The notes under the pieces: model-generated
Database searches by the model: none
What the model saw: only the letters and a program-made list of their open reading frames with translations
What the model was told of the DNA's origin: nothing
Part shown: one piece after another, positions 9,069-22,557 of the stretch
Position numbering within the stretch: the stretch's first letter is position 1
How the letters are laid out: each line of letters begins with the position of its first letter
Program-made: the position numbers and the translations under genes
Assembly: GCA_013697955.1 (NCBI GenBank)
Contig: JACCVV010000063.1
Location: forward strand, 99,020-163,019
DNA: 64,000 nt
Reading direction: 5' to 3'
Origin: Tatlockia sp.
GTDB lineage: Bacteria; Pseudomonadota; Gammaproteobacteria; Legionellales; Legionellaceae

Positions 9069-11318
9069 TTAAGTTAAATCTTTTTTGGTAACCTGCAAGC
9101 CGGTAACACTTTGCAAACCTCGGGGGAGGCGATTACCTCGACGGCCTCTCTCACCAAGATAAGGATTGAGATCGCCTGCCTTCAGCGTGAAATGACGTCG
9201 GCCGGCGTGGATGATTAACGAATCTTCCGGCAAAAGAACTTGCAGATCGATGACAAATTCTTCACGTTGCTGCGCTTTTAATGTAGAGATATTAATTATC
9301 TTATTTCCCTTCCCTCGAGATAATTCGGGCAACTCGGTAACAGGAAAAACCAGGAGACGTCCCGCATTGGTTACCGCGGCAATTAACTGATTTTCCTTAT
9401 TGCTAATCAAGCGTGGCGGTAAAACCAGGCTATTAGGAGATAACTTAATACAGGCTTTGCCATTACGATTTTTCACATACAACTCTTGTAGCCTGGTTAA
9501 AAAACCATAACCGGCGTCGGAAGCTAAAAGTACCCAGTCTTCTGCATCTCCTGCAAAAAGGGCTGAAAAAGAGATGTTATCTGCTGGATTTAACTTACCC
9601 GTTAAGGGCTCGCCCTGCCCACGCGCAGAAGGCAAAACATGACCGGGAAGATTATATACCTTGCCCTCACTATCAAAAAAGAGAACCTGCTGGTTAGAGC
9701 GCGCATTGGTCTGCGCTTTAAACTCATCACCCGCCTTGTAGCTCAATTCCCTACCATCAACATCAAAACCTTTCGCAGCACGAATCCAGCCCTTTTGAGA
9801 AAGGATTACTGTTATCGGTTCATTGGGTAAAATGTCTTCTTCTTTTAAAGCCTGAGAATCTTGACGTGCAACCAAGGGAGAGCGACGCGGATCGCCAAAT
9901 TGTTTTTTATCCGCTTTTATCTCTTCTTTCACTAAAGCTTTAAGCCGCTTTTCACTCGCTAAAACGGCTTTAATAGAATCGCGCTCTTCGCTCAATTCAT
10001 CTAATTCTCCACGCAATTTCATTTCTTCAAGCTTGGCAAGATGACGCAGTTTCATTTCTAGAATTGCTTCTGCCTGACGTTCACTGAGCTGAAAACGGGT
10101 CATTAGACTTTGTTTTGGGTTGTCTTCTTCTCGAATAATGGCAATGACTTCATCAATATTTAAATACGCACAGATTAGGCCTTCAAGCACATGGATTCGG
10201 TCTAGTACTTTATCTAAACGGTGTTGAAGACGTCTTTGAACAGTTGTGATTCGATAGCTCAACCACTCTTTTAAAATGGTTACCAAGCCCTTAACGCGTG
10301 GTTTTCCATCTAAACCAATCATGTTGAAGTTAACTCGGTAGCTTCGCTCCAGATCGGTTGTCGCAAAAAGATGAGACATCAACCCTTCCAAATCAACACG
10401 ATTAGATTTCGGAATAATAACGAGTCGGGTTGGGTGTTCATGATCAGACTCATCGCGAAGATCTTCTATCATCGGTAATTTTTTCTGCTGCATTTGAGCT
10501 GCAATCTGTTCAATAACCTTTGCGCCTGACACTTGATAGGGTAAAGCGTTGATAACAATATTCTGCTTTTCCTGGCAATAGACAGCACGCATTCTTACAG
10601 AACCATTCCCTGATTCATACATTGCAAAAATAGAGGATGCTGGAGTAATTATCTCAGCTGCAGTAGGAAAATCTGGTCCTTTAATAAAGGCAGAGATATC
10701 AGTTAGTTCAGCTTTAGGATTATCAAGCAGATGAATGCAGGCATCTGCTACCTCCGTTAAATTGTGAGGCAAAATGTCTGAAGACATACCTACAGCAATA
10801 CCTGTAGCTCCATTTAGCAGAACATTAGGGAGTCTTGCGGGAAGAAGGGAAGGCTCTTGTAGGGTTCCGTCAAAATTATCTACCCATTCCACAGTGCCTT
10901 GCTGTAATTCAGATAATAATAAATCAGCATAGCTAGATAAACGAGCTTCTGTATAGCGCATCGCAGCAAAAGATTTAGGATCATCTGCTGAGCCCCAGTT
11001 TCCTTGGCCGTCAACAAAAGGATATCGGTAAGAAAACGGTTGAGCCATTAATACCATGGCCTCATAACAAGCAGAATCACCATGAGGATGAAACTTACCT
11101 AAAACATCCCCCACAGTTCGCGCAGATTTTTTGTGTTTAGAGCTAGCCTTCAAACCCAGTTCCGACATTGCATAGACAATACGTCGTTGTACAGGCTTAA
11201 GACCATCAGCTATATGGGGAAGAGCTCTATCCAGAATTACATACATTGAATAATCAAGATAAGCTTTTTCAGTAAATTCTCTAAGTGGCTTGCGCTCTAT
11301 GGCATCATTCATCGTCAT
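9069..11318 (-). CDS. parC: DNA topoisomerase IV subunit A
   Basis: Breakage-reunion subunit of the chromosome-decatenating type IIA topoisomerase. The catalytic tyrosine is in AAMRYTEAR (Tyr122), and QRRIVYAM and [15 protein letters not shown] precede it. The quinolone-determining positions read Ser82 and Glu86, the wild-type sensitive state. The C-terminal half contains degenerate beta-pinwheel blades. At 749 residues it matches ParC rather than GyrA. The partner parE is not in this window. An AT-rich region with DnaA-box matches lies directly upstream (11.3-11.9 kb), so its promoter could be influenced by DnaA; that is inference. Confidence 0.97.
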   Translation of the reverse strand: MTMNDAIERKPLREFTEKAYLDYSMYVILDRALPHIADGLKPVQRRIVYAMSELGLKASSKHKKSARTVGDVLGKFHPHGDSACYEAMVLMAQPFSYRYPFVDGQGNWGSADDPKSFAAMRYTEARLSSYADLLLSELQQGTVEWVDNFDGTLQEPSLLPARLPNVLLNGATGIAVGMSSDILPHNLTEVADACIHLLDNPKAELTDISAFIKGPDFPTAAEIITPASSIFAMYESGNGSVRMRAVYCQEKQNIVINALPYQVSGAKVIEQIAAQMQQKKLPMIEDLRDESDHEHPTRLVIIPKSNRVDLEGLMSHLFATTDLERSYRVNFNMIGLDGKPRVKGLVTILKEWLSYRITTVQRRLQHRLDKVLDRIHVLEGLICAYLNIDEVIAIIREEDNPKQSLMTRFQLSERQAEAILEMKLRHLAKLEEMKLRGELDELSEERDSIKAVLASEKRLKALVKEEIKADKKQFGDPRRSPLVARQDSQALKEEDILPNEPITVILSQKGWIRAAKGFDVDGRELSYKAGDEFKAQTNARSNQQVLFFDSEGKVYNLPGHVLPSARGQGEPLTGKLNPADNISFSALFAGDAEDWVLLASDAGYGFLTRLQELYVKNRNGKACIKLSPNSLVLPPRLISNKENQLIAAVTNAGRLLVFPVTELPELSRGKGNKIINISTLKAQQREEFVIDLQVLLPEDSLIIHAGRRHFTLKAGDLNPYLGERGRRGNRLPRGLQSVTGLQVTKKDLT

Positions 11319-11956
11319 TCAAACTTCGTTTGCAGATAGCAACATCCTATTGCAAATCTGGTTAATAAGGCAAAGCTATTTTAACAGTTAATTCAAGATG
11401 CTGCTAATTAAGGCAAATTGTGATTTGTGAATAACTTTATTTGGTTTTAAAAAAACTGGGGCATTTAAAATTAACTGTATGAATTTAAATGCATTATTAA
11501 AAAAAGATAATTGAACTTAAACCCATAACCTGTGGATAACCTTGTGAATCAAATAGATGGCTAAGAGTTTCACGATTAGATCGTTGATTCATTTATTCAT
11601 ATTCATATTAATCATTTAGAATAAATTTCCAGCCAATAAGTCAAATTTGAAATCACTTCAGGTGTCTTAGGCAAGTTGGTTTTTCAGTATTATAAAGACT
11701 TAACAATATCTGCCCCTACAAAGCGTTTTTTTATAATAAATATTACTTGGCTATAATTTAAATATAAAATTTTACCAATTTCAGTTCAATTGAAATATTT
11801 GGCTAGCTTTTAAAAAAATTAAGCCTAATACCAATTTACTGATGGTGAAAACTTCACTTCTTGTTATTCGAGGTCGATTTTAATTAACACATTGATAGAG
11901 GTGAATAAAGCCTTTTTTAAAAAAGAAAAACAAGATGCCTAGCACATCCCGCTAAT
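11319..11956. other. AT-rich gap between parC and atpC with DnaA-box matches
   Basis: This 638-base stretch has no credible gene. It contains two perfect TTATNCACA boxes read on the minus strand (TGTGAATAA at 11426-11434, TGTGGATAA at 11531-11539) and two 8/9 matches (TGTGAATCA at 11543-11551, GGTGAATAA at 11900-11908). All four face the same way. An imperfect inverted repeat (ATTTCA/TGAAAT) lies near 11780. The parC promoter should lie at the left edge and the atp operon terminator at the right edge, but I see no canonical GC-rich hairpin plus T tract. It could be a DnaA-binding regulatory or titration site. Confidence 0.5.
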
Positions 11957-12379
11957 CTATTTCATGTTCTTACGGACTTTTTGAATTGCGCGAATTTGTG
12001 CGACAGCGCGTGCTAACTCAGCAGCCGCGATGGAATAATCAACTTCGGCATTTTTATTGGCAATAGCTTCTTCGGCACGTGCTTTAGCAGCAATAACTGC
12101 AGCTTCATCCAACTCATCTGCCCGTTCAACTGTATCAGCCAGAATCGTCGTAAAGTAAGGCTGTACTTCTAACATGCCACCGGAAACATAGTAAATCTCT
12201 TGTTTGCCATTTTGCAGATTAACACGGATTTCACCGGGTTTTAGAATGGTCAGCAAAGGGGCATGACCTGGAGTGATGCCCACTTCGCCTAATTCTCCAG
12301 TAGCGACAACCATTTCCACTACTCCAGAATAGATCTCTTGTTCAGCGCTGACGATATCTAAATGCATTGTTATTGCCAT
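11957..12379 (-). CDS. atpC: ATP synthase F1 epsilon subunit
   Basis: Central-stalk subunit that couples rotation and inhibits ATP hydrolysis. The N-terminal beta-sandwich is recognisable ([30 protein letters not shown]), followed by the two-helix C-terminal domain. The start is set at the ATG at 12379 (MAITMHLD), which has GAGG nine bases upstream. The first in-frame ATG at 12394 overlaps the atpD stop codon (ATGA) and would place that ribosome site inside the gene. It is the last gene of the atp operon. Confidence 0.95.
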   Translation of the reverse strand: MAITMHLDIVSAEQEIYSGVVEMVVATGELGEVGITPGHAPLLTILKPGEIRVNLQNGKQEIYYVSGGMLEVQPYFTTILADTVERADELDEAAVIAAKARAEEAIANKNAEVDYSIAAAELARAVAQIRAIQKVRKNMK

Positions 12380-12390
12380 GTTTGTTTGCC

Positions 12391-14645
<2,255 letters not shown>

Positions 14646-14736
14646 ATCTTGCTTCGCCTTTAATTAACGGATTGCAAGATATTCCTGCAATCTGCGTAAT
14701 TAGCCGTTCGCCCAATTCGGCAAACGGCATTAAAAC

Positions 14737-16287
14737 TTACCAACTGCCACTACGTTTAAATTCTTCAACAGCTGCTTTTAATTGAGATTCAATCTCATTG
14801 TCATAAGCACCAGCTTCATTAATTTTGTGTAGTAGATCCCCATGAGAGGCTCGTACATAAGAATGTAAAGCGTTTTCAAATGAACTTACTTCTACAACCG
14901 GAATATCATCAAGGTAGCCCTTTTCAGCGATATAGAGGGATAATGCCATCTCAGCCACTGAAAAAGGAGAATATTGTTTTTGTTTCATTAATTCAGTGAT
15001 TCGCTGCCCACGCTCTAACTGTTTACGTGTTGCATCATCAAGATCAGAGGCAAATTGCGAAAAGGCTTCTAACTCACGAAACTGAGCAAGAGCTAAACGA
15101 GTACCACCACCCAGCTTTTTCATAATTTTAGTTTGAGCCGCACCACCAACTCGCGAGACTGACAAGCCCGAGTTGATTGCAGGCCGAACACCTGAGTTAA
15201 ATAAATCAACATCGAGAAAAATCTGGCCATCAGTAATGGAGATTACGTTGGTTGGTACGAAGGCAGACACATCTCCTGCCTGTGTTTCGATGATTGGCAG
15301 GGCAGTTAGTGATCCGGTTTTACCTTTAACTTCACCGTTTGTTAATTTTTCTACTTCATGAGCATTTATTCTGGAAGCACGCTCTAAAAGACGTGAGTGT
15401 AAATAGAAAATATCACCAGGGTAAGCTTCACGGCCAGGCGGACGTCGCAATAGAAGAGAAATTTGGCGATATGCCCATGCCTGCTTAGTTAAATCATCAT
15501 AGACAATTAGTGCATCCTCACCTTTTTCCATGAAATACTCACCCATGGAACAGCCGGCGTATGGGGCAATAAACTGTAGTGCCGCTGAATCGGATGCTCC
15601 AGCAACAACAACTATTGTATGTTCCAGAGCACCGTTTTCTTCTAATTTTCGAACTATAGATGCAACAGAAGATGCTTTTTGCCCAATAGCAACATAGACG
15701 CATTTAACGCCTGTACCTTTTTGATTAATAATAGCGTCAATAGCAATTGCGGTTTTACCAGTTTGACGGTCACCAATTATCAATTCACGTTGACCGCGCC
15801 CTATAGGAATCATCGCATCAATTGCTTTAAGACCTGTCTGAACAGGCTCATCTACTGATTGTCGTGCAATTACCCCGGGCGCAACCTTTTCAATAGGAGA
15901 CATTTTGGTTGCTTCAATCGGGCCTTTACCATCTATAGGATTGCCAAGTGCATCAACTACACGTCCTAACAAGCCATTACCCACAGGCACTTCAAGAATA
16001 CGTCCCGTGCACTTTCCTTGTTGACCTTCCGATAAACTGGTGTGATCACCAAGAATAACCACACCTACAGAGTCCCGCTCCAAGTTCATTGCTAAGCCAT
16101 AAACACCGCCGGGAAATTCAATCATTTCGCCCTGCATAGCATCTTCAAGGCCATGGAGACGAACGATTCCATCAGCTGAGCTGACTATCGTCCCAACATT
16201 CCTTGCTTCAGAGACAACATTAAACTGTTCAATTTTCTTTCTGAGCAAATCTGAAATTTCAGATGGGCTTAGTGCTACTTGTGACAT
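14737..16287 (-). CDS. atpA: ATP synthase F1 alpha subunit
   Basis: Regulatory nucleotide-binding subunit of F1. The Walker A motif GDRQTGKT is at residues 172-179. The family signature [17 protein letters not shown] is intact. At 516 residues the length is typical. A gap of 16 bases follows atpH and 91 bases precede atpG. No anomaly. Confidence 0.99.
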   Translation of the reverse strand: MSQVALSPSEISDLLRKKIEQFNVVSEARNVGTIVSSADGIVRLHGLEDAMQGEMIEFPGGVYGLAMNLERDSVGVVILGDHTSLSEGQQGKCTGRILEVPVGNGLLGRVVDALGNPIDGKGPIEATKMSPIEKVAPGVIARQSVDEPVQTGLKAIDAMIPIGRGQRELIIGDRQTGKTAIAIDAIINQKGTGVKCVYVAIGQKASSVASIVRKLEENGALEHTIVVVAGASDSAALQFIAPYAGCSMGEYFMEKGEDALIVYDDLTKQAWAYRQISLLLRRPPGREAYPGDIFYLHSRLLERASRINAHEVEKLTNGEVKGKTGSLTALPIIETQAGDVSAFVPTNVISITDGQIFLDVDLFNSGVRPAINSGLSVSRVGGAAQTKIMKKLGGGTRLALAQFRELEAFSQFASDLDDATRKQLERGQRITELMKQKQYSPFSVAEMALSLYIAEKGYLDDIPVVEVSSFENALHSYVRASHGDLLHKINEAGAYDNEIESQLKAAVEEFKRSGSW

Positions 16288-16303
16288 GAAATCATCCTCT
16301 TTA

Positions 16304-16849
16304 TTAGGCGGCTAAATTAGTGCGCAGTTTATTTAATTTTCCTCGCACCGAACCATCAATAATTAAATCACCTGCATGAATTACAGCTCCACCTAACAGT
16401 GATTCATCTAAAATCAGATTAAGTGTTACTTGGCGCATTAAACGCTGACTTAATGAGTTGGCCAATTTAATTTGTTGGATATCGGATAGTTCAGAGAAAC
16501 TTCTGACCTCTACCTCTAGTGTTTTTTCTTGCTCCGCCCTAAGAGATTCAAACAACATTTTAATATCAGGCAAAAGCATCAGACGTTTGTTATGAGCTAA
16601 CAAAGCGACAAAGTTTCCAATAGCTTCTTTCAGATCAACTTCAGTTTGTATAAATAAACTCATTAATAATTCTGATTGCTGCTCCGCGGTTGCGGCCGGA
16701 TTACCAATAAATTGCTTAGTTTTTTCATCCAATACAGCAAGAGCTAACTCATGTAGTATTTCAGACCATTGGCTTAACTTTCTGTTGGCTAAAGCATGTT
16801 CAAAAACTGCTTTAGCATAAGGTCTGGCGATTGTAGCTGTATTTGACAT
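16304..16849 (-). CDS. atpH: ATP synthase F1 delta subunit
   Basis: Links the top of F1 to the peripheral b stalk. The N-terminus [13 protein letters not shown] and the C-terminal segment [20 protein letters not shown] match the OSCP/delta family. The start is taken as the ATG at 16849 ([16 protein letters not shown]), one base after the atpF stop codon. A longer frame starting at 16864 would overlap atpF and adds residues atypical for the family. Confidence 0.95.
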   Translation of the reverse strand: MSNTATIARPYAKAVFEHALANRKLSQWSEILHELALAVLDEKTKQFIGNPAATAEQQSELLMSLFIQTEVDLKEAIGNFVALLAHNKRLMLLPDIKMLFESLRAEQEKTLEVEVRSFSELSDIQQIKLANSLSQRLMRQVTLNLILDESLLGGAVIHAGDLIIDGSVRGKLNKLRTNLAA

Positions 16850-16850
16850 A

Positions 16851-17321
16851 TCAAATCTCTTCAATCAAGTTATCAAGCAGCGCAGAATTTGTTATTTTAT
16901 CAATTTCTCTATTTAGAATTTTTTCAGCACCGGCGACAGCTAATTGAGCTACCTGTTTACGTAACTCTTCTTTTGCACGATTAATTTCCTGCAATATTTG
17001 CTCATGAGCTAATTTAGCTTGCTTCTGAGCTTCAAGTTTCGCATCGTCTTTTGCTTCTTCAACCATCTGAGCTGCGCGTCGATTCGCTTTTTCTACTATT
17101 TCAGAGGCCTGTACCTTAGCCTGTTTTAGCTCATCTTTTACACGGTGTTGCGCCAATTCCAATTCTTTGCGACCACGCTCTGCAGCAGATAATCCATCAG
17201 CAATTTTATCCTGACGCTCTTCCATCGCTTTTGATAGCGGAGGCCAAACAAATTTCATGGTAAACCAAACAAATGCCAGAAAAACCAGCATTTGTACAAC
17301 CAAAGTCAAATTAATATCCAA
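16851..17321 (-). CDS. atpF: ATP synthase Fo b subunit
   Basis: Peripheral stalk subunit, 156 residues, the exact size usual for proteobacterial b. A single N-terminal membrane helix ([19 protein letters not shown]) is followed by a long charged coiled coil that dimerises and reaches up to delta. It lies 47 bases downstream of atpE and is immediately followed by atpH. Confidence 0.97.
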   Translation of the reverse strand: MDINLTLVVQMLVFLAFVWFTMKFVWPPLSKAMEERQDKIADGLSAAERGRKELELAQHRVKDELKQAKVQASEIVEKANRRAAQMVEEAKDDAKLEAQKQAKLAHEQILQEINRAKEELRKQVAQLAVAGAEKILNREIDKITNSALLDNLIEEI

Positions 17322-17368
17322 GGTATTCTCCCGTAGCAGGCAGGGTTATTTCACCCTTATTTGGTGGA

Positions 17369-17665
<297 letters not shown>

Positions 17666-17681
17666 TTAAAATAAAAAACTG

Positions 17682-18915
<1,234 letters not shown>

Positions 18916-18929
18916 CTTTTAACGCGCGG

Positions 18930-18958
18930 ATTATAAAGTAAACAGGCAGGATAAGCAA
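18930..18958 (-). promoter_or_regulatory. promoter of the atp operon
   Basis: Read on the minus strand, a -35 box TTGCTT (18953-18958) and a perfect -10 box TATAAT (18930-18935) are separated by 17 bases. The predicted start of transcription is about 18923, giving a very short leader before atpI. No other promoter of similar quality was noticed upstream of the nine atp genes. Confidence 0.65.
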
Positions 18959-19152
18959 CGTTAGTAACACTCTTTTGTTAAATCTTATCCAGAAATTCTA
19001 ATTTAAACGAACTATTTAATTTCAGTTTGCCTACTTAAATATGCAAAAAATTTAAAATTAGCTCAAAGAATTTCTATTTATAACTCTTTATTACTTTGGA
19101 TATACTTACAAAACATTTTTGTTATTCTTTAAATTTAAATTTGAGGTGTAGT

Positions 19153-19860
19153 TTGAAAATTAGCTTAAATACCTTATACCGTAGCCTGTTCTTATTTTTT
19201 ATAAACGGTTTTCAACCTGGGCTTGCTGCCACAGAGTATGATTTTCAAACCTGGTTAAACTTAACAGCTACTGGCAATATTAATAAAGAAAGTAGACAAG
19301 AAAAACACTTTAAATACTGGTTGGAGGGGATAGACAGGTTTGGTGAGGATAGTTCTCGTCTCTCGCAGGCTATGGTACGTCTGGGATTAGGTTATTCTTT
19401 ATCCAAAAATACCAGTTTGTGGCTTGGACATGCCTGGATTCATACCGGCGCACCATTTACTACCACACCCTTTGCGGAAAACCGCATTTGGGAACAACTA
19501 CTTTGGACTAAACCGTTTCAATATTTGACCTTTAGTTCTCGGACTCGACTGGAACAGCGCTTTTTGGAAACTAGCCATAAGGTCGCTTACAGAGCAAGAC
19601 AACTCATTAAAATAGTTGTCCCTTTGCGTGAAGGTTCCAACTTAAGTTTTGTAAGTTCAGATGAATTGTTTTGGCATAAAAACAATTTTTCGCGAAACAG
19701 TAAAGGCTTTGATCAGAATAGATATTTTATTGGGATGGGCTATAAATTCAACTCTAAGATAACAACAGAAATTGGCTATATGAATCAATATATCCGGCGA
19801 GTTGCAGTGCCGAATTTTTGCTCAAATATTTTGGCGATAAATTTTATATTGAATTTATGA
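19153..19860 (+). CDS. DUF2490-type outer-membrane protein
   Basis: Predicted exported beta-strand-rich protein of 235 residues that resembles the DUF2490 family. I choose the TTG at 19153 because GAGGTG lies just upstream and the product then begins with a proper signal peptide (KISLNTLYRSLFLFF, cleavage near GLAA). A longer frame from 19096 would bury that signal. The body has alternating aromatic strands such as SLWLGHAWIH, WEQLLW and FSSRTRLEQRF, as expected for an outer-membrane barrel. The sequence ends in hydrophobic strand residues. The function of the family is unknown. Confidence 0.78.
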   Translation: MKISLNTLYRSLFLFFINGFQPGLAATEYDFQTWLNLTATGNINKESRQEKHFKYWLEGIDRFGEDSSRLSQAMVRLGLGYSLSKNTSLWLGHAWIHTGAPFTTTPFAENRIWEQLLWTKPFQYLTFSSRTRLEQRFLETSHKVAYRARQLIKIVVPLREGSNLSFVSSDELFWHKNNFSRNSKGFDQNRYFIGMGYKFNSKITTEIGYMNQYIRRVAVPNFCSNILAINFILNL

Positions 19861-20011
19861 TAACTTTTACAAAAATTTTTTTAATAAACTCTTCAAACTG
19901 GAAAATTACGTGCAAATTGCATATATTTTAGATAGGTTGCCTTAAAAATAAACCTTAATAAAAGACAACTGAGCTTGCATTACTCACTTCGTAATATAGA
20001 AGGAAAGGCTT

Positions 20012-20257
20012 ATGTCAGAAAAGCAACAACGCACCTCCGCAAGTATGCGGCAAAAAATGCTTAATCGTTACGGCGATGAGCTTCATCACAAACATGATAA
20101 AAATCATATTTCTTACAGGAAACATTGTAAATCACACCCAGTTCAGCTTTTAAATGGCAGCGCTGAAGAGGAAGTTGTAAAAGCATCTACTGGTTCGTTA
20201 CGAGCAATTAGATTAAGAAAAATTCGTAAACGACTGGATAAAGGACGTTTCCATTGA
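20012..20257 (+). CDS. small basic protein of unknown function
   Basis: An 81-residue, very basic and histidine-rich protein (RLRKIRKRLDKGRFH at the C-terminus, HHKHDKNH in the middle) with no membrane segment. An excellent ribosome site (AGGAAAGG) precedes the ATG and a strong hairpin follows the stop, so it looks like a real monocistronic gene. The composition suggests nucleic-acid binding, which is inference only. I do not recognise a family. Confidence 0.65.
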   Translation: MSEKQQRTSASMRQKMLNRYGDELHHKHDKNHISYRKHCKSHPVQLLNGSAEEEVVKASTGSLRAIRLRKIRKRLDKGRFH

Positions 20258-20311
20258 TAAAGTAAAGACATCCAACAGGTTAGCCACTTCCTGGTTTGGA
20301 AAAAGTACACA

Positions 20312-20332
20312 GTGGCCTGGAAATCAGGCCAC
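20312..20332. terminator. bidirectional terminator hairpin
   Basis: A perfect 8-bp stem GTGGCCTG/CAGGCCAC with a 5-base loop sits between two convergent genes. On the minus strand it starts 3 bases after the BON gene stop and is followed by a T-rich stretch (TGTGTACTTTTT). On the plus strand it is 55 bases after the small basic gene and followed by AGTTTACTT. Confidence 0.7.
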
Positions 20333-20335
20333 AGT

Positions 20336-20965
20336 TTACTTCTTGAATTGCGCATAATTACTTAAATGGTAATACTTAAATAATTTCACCACTCGCTCAA
20401 CACCTTCCGTAGTTCTAGCAATATCAATAACTTTTTCAGCTTGCTGAGGTTTAACGTCCCCCATTAGATAAACAATGCTATCAGAGGTAATAATTTTAAA
20501 GGCGTTAGGATCAATTTCAGAATCAGCAAATATACGGCTTCTTATTTTGGTTGTAATCCAACTGTCATCCACCGTTTTTGCTGGTTTAGAGGATAGATCG
20601 AGTTGATTAAAAAATCGTCTGCTGCCACTTAAGCCGGTAATCCGTTTTTTTGCTTCGGTTCGGAGTACAAGGCTTGGAACATGTCCTGCAAGAAGTATAT
20701 CACCATTAAAAACTGCCAAATCAACTGAACAATTATCGCACTTTAAAACCTGATCATGAAAAAGAGCATGACTTGCTTTTGCGGCTAATTGATAATCGCT
20801 TAGTTTTTTATATACATTGTGGCGGTCATAAACTAAATTTGCTCCCGTCCACAAATTACTAATGCAGCCGGTTAGAAAGCAACAGCCGGCTACCAAGATA
20901 CAAAAGTAGATCGCATTAAAGGCCACTAACCAAGGTAAGCGGTAAAAACATCCTTGTTTTTTCAT
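20336..20965 (-). CDS. second BON-domain outer-membrane lipoprotein
   Basis: A DolP-like protein of 209 residues. The N-terminal hydrophobic segment ends in a lipobox (FLTGC, Cys about residue 34), then two BON domains follow. The second contains VYLMGDVKPQQAEKVIDIAR and ends VERVVKLF, almost the same as the partner upstream. It differs from the partner by a CDNC pair in the first BON domain. It is the last gene of the lpoA-yraN-diaA-dolP run, 17 bases after it, and probably arose by tandem duplication of dolP. A role in envelope integrity is inferred from that family. Confidence 0.85.
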   Translation of the reverse strand: MKKQGCFYRLPWLVAFNAIYFCILVAGCCFLTGCISNLWTGANLVYDRHNVYKKLSDYQLAAKASHALFHDQVLKCDNCSVDLAVFNGDILLAGHVPSLVLRTEAKKRITGLSGSRRFFNQLDLSSKPAKTVDDSWITTKIRSRIFADSEIDPNAFKIITSDSIVYLMGDVKPQQAEKVIDIARTTEGVERVVKLFKYYHLSNYAQFKK

Positions 20966-20982
20966 CTAAGGTTTAATTTCTC

Positions 20983-21546
20983 CTAAACGATGTACTGAAA
21001 AACTTTCACAACTTTTCTCACGCCATTGACTTGCCTGGCAACGTGAACTGCCAGATTGGCTTGCTCATGGGTAGCTTGACCCATTAAATAAACTACGCCG
21101 TTTTCAGTAACGATTCGAATAGAGCCAGATTCCAGACCATTTTGGGTAAGCATCAAACTTCGTGCCTGACTTGTTATCCAAGCATCCTTAGTTTGCTGAG
21201 TAATCGTAATAGGATAATCCACGCTAATTTCATCATAAACACGGGTTACATTTGGGGTGTTTTGGGCAATTTTTTCAGCAAGAACACGAAGCGATGCGGA
21301 TGGCGTTTGACCCACCAATAACACGACATGATTAAAACTGCTAACAATAATTCTGGATTCACGAAAACGTGGATCTTTTACAATCGTTGTATGAGCCCGG
21401 TGAAAAATACGAGCATCACTTTCAATAGTGGCCATTGAACGTCTATCGTAGCCAACCATTCCTACCGCGGCACCAGCTACAACCGCTGCAACACAGCTGG
21501 TGAGAAGAGAAACTACTATTAAAATTAAAATAGAACGTATTTTCAT
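20983..21546 (-). CDS. dolP: BON-domain lipoprotein DolP (YraP)
   Basis: Outer-membrane lipoprotein that in E. coli supports envelope integrity and BAM function. A lipobox (LLTSC) ends a short signal peptide, then glycine/alanine-rich residues and two BON domains follow, with GIRxVTENGVVYLMG-like core strands. The start is the ATG at 21546 with GGGG five bases upstream; the GTG at 21552 overlaps the diaA stop. The neighbours yraN and diaA are in the same order as in E. coli, which supports orthology. Confidence 0.92.
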   Translation of the reverse strand: MKIRSILILIVVSLLTSCVAAVVAGAAVGMVGYDRRSMATIESDARIFHRAHTTIVKDPRFRESRIIVSSFNHVVLLVGQTPSASLRVLAEKIAQNTPNVTRVYDEISVDYPITITQQTKDAWITSQARSLMLTQNGLESGSIRIVTENGVVYLMGQATHEQANLAVHVARQVNGVRKVVKVFQYIV

Positions 21547-21548
21547 TA

Positions 21549-22148
21549 TCACCCCAACATTTGGCCAAATAAAGATTGATCTATCAGATCACAAAAGCAA
21601 TGTAAAATAAATAAATGTGTCTCGCGTATTCGTGCAGCATTATCACCTTGAACCCTAAGTTCAATATCCTCAGGTCCGAGATGATTTGCAAGCAAGCCTC
21701 CATCACGGCCACTCAGTGCAATAGTATCCATTCCACGATCATTAGCCGCATTGACCGCGTGCAATATATTATTCGCATTGCCGGAAGTAGAAATAACGAT
21801 TAACACATCACCTTCCTGGCCAAGAGCCTGAATTTGTCGAGCAAAAACCTGCTCATAATGGCTATCTGTTGCAATTGCAGTAATGGATGCTGTATCGGTC
21901 GTTATTGCAATTACCGGTAAAGCAGGGCGTTCTACTTCAAAATGGTTAATCATTGCTGTGGAAAAATGCAAGCAATTAGCAGCTGAGCCACCGCTTCCGC
22001 AAAGTAGAATTTTGCCATTATTAAGCAAACAACTTACTAAACGGGAGCCAGCTTTGGCTATAGGCGCGGATAAATTATCTGCAACGGCTATTTTTGCTTC
22101 AATGCTAACCCCAAAAAGATGTCTGACCCGGTCTTCCATCTGTGTCAT
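21549..22148 (-). CDS. diaA: DnaA initiator-associating protein DiaA (SIS domain)
   Basis: A 199-residue sugar-isomerase-fold protein. The phosphosugar-binding loop GSGGSAA and the second motif STSGNA are present. This family includes GmhA, but the location between yraN and dolP and the lack of heptose genes point to DiaA, a tetramer that binds DnaA and promotes timely initiation. It lies about 10 kb from the putative origin and dnaA. The ATG at 22148 has AGGATT upstream. GmhA remains the alternative. Confidence 0.85.
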   Translation of the reverse strand: MTQMEDRVRHLFGVSIEAKIAVADNLSAPIAKAGSRLVSCLLNNGKILLCGSGGSAANCLHFSTAMINHFEVERPALPVIAITTDTASITAIATDSHYEQVFARQIQALGQEGDVLIVISTSGNANNILHAVNAANDRGMDTIALSGRDGGLLANHLGPEDIELRVQGDNAARIRETHLFILHCFCDLIDQSLFGQMLG

Positions 22149-22168
22149 AAGTAATCCTGATTCCTACT

Positions 22169-22525
22169 TTAAAAATTCAATCCAAATGCATTTTTTATCC
22201 ATTCTACTTTCTTGCCCTTTCCATCAAAACCTAAAACATCAAACCGAGTTGGATGTTTATCATATAATTTTTTTGATTGCAGATAATTAGTCGCAGTCTT
22301 TATAAGTTTTTGTTGTTTTGAAAAAGTGACGCTTGCAGCTGCTCCACCATGCGATTGAGATACTCGCGCTTTCACTTCAACAAATACAAGATAATTATTT
22401 TCCCGCATTATTAAATCTATTTCACCCCAAGGGCAACGATAATTTGATTCTATCCATTGTAAACCTTGAGTAACAAGATAGTTGCGGGCTTGTTCCTCCG
22501 CTACTAATCCAGCCTTAATAGACAT
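22169..22525 (-). CDS. YraN family putative endonuclease
   Basis: A UPF0102 protein of 118 residues with an endonuclease-like fold. The conserved features are N-terminal GxxAExxAxxYL, then NYRCPWGEIDLIMRE, VFVEVKAR and the basic helix KQQKLIKTATNYL. The E-D-EVK pattern resembles Holliday-junction resolvases. Its biochemical role is unsettled. It sits 32 bases after lpoA and 20 before diaA. Confidence 0.93.
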   Translation of the reverse strand: MSIKAGLVAEEQARNYLVTQGLQWIESNYRCPWGEIDLIMRENNYLVFVEVKARVSQSHGGAAASVTFSKQQKLIKTATNYLQSKKLYDKHPTRFDVLGFDGKGKKVEWIKNAFGLNF

Positions 22526-22557
22526 TTTTTTATCCTTCGATCTTAATTGCGATGTTT

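Noticed and set aside
21883..22290. 135-codon plus-strand frame over diaA and yraN
   Set aside because: It lies antisense to two conserved genes and has no recognisable domain.
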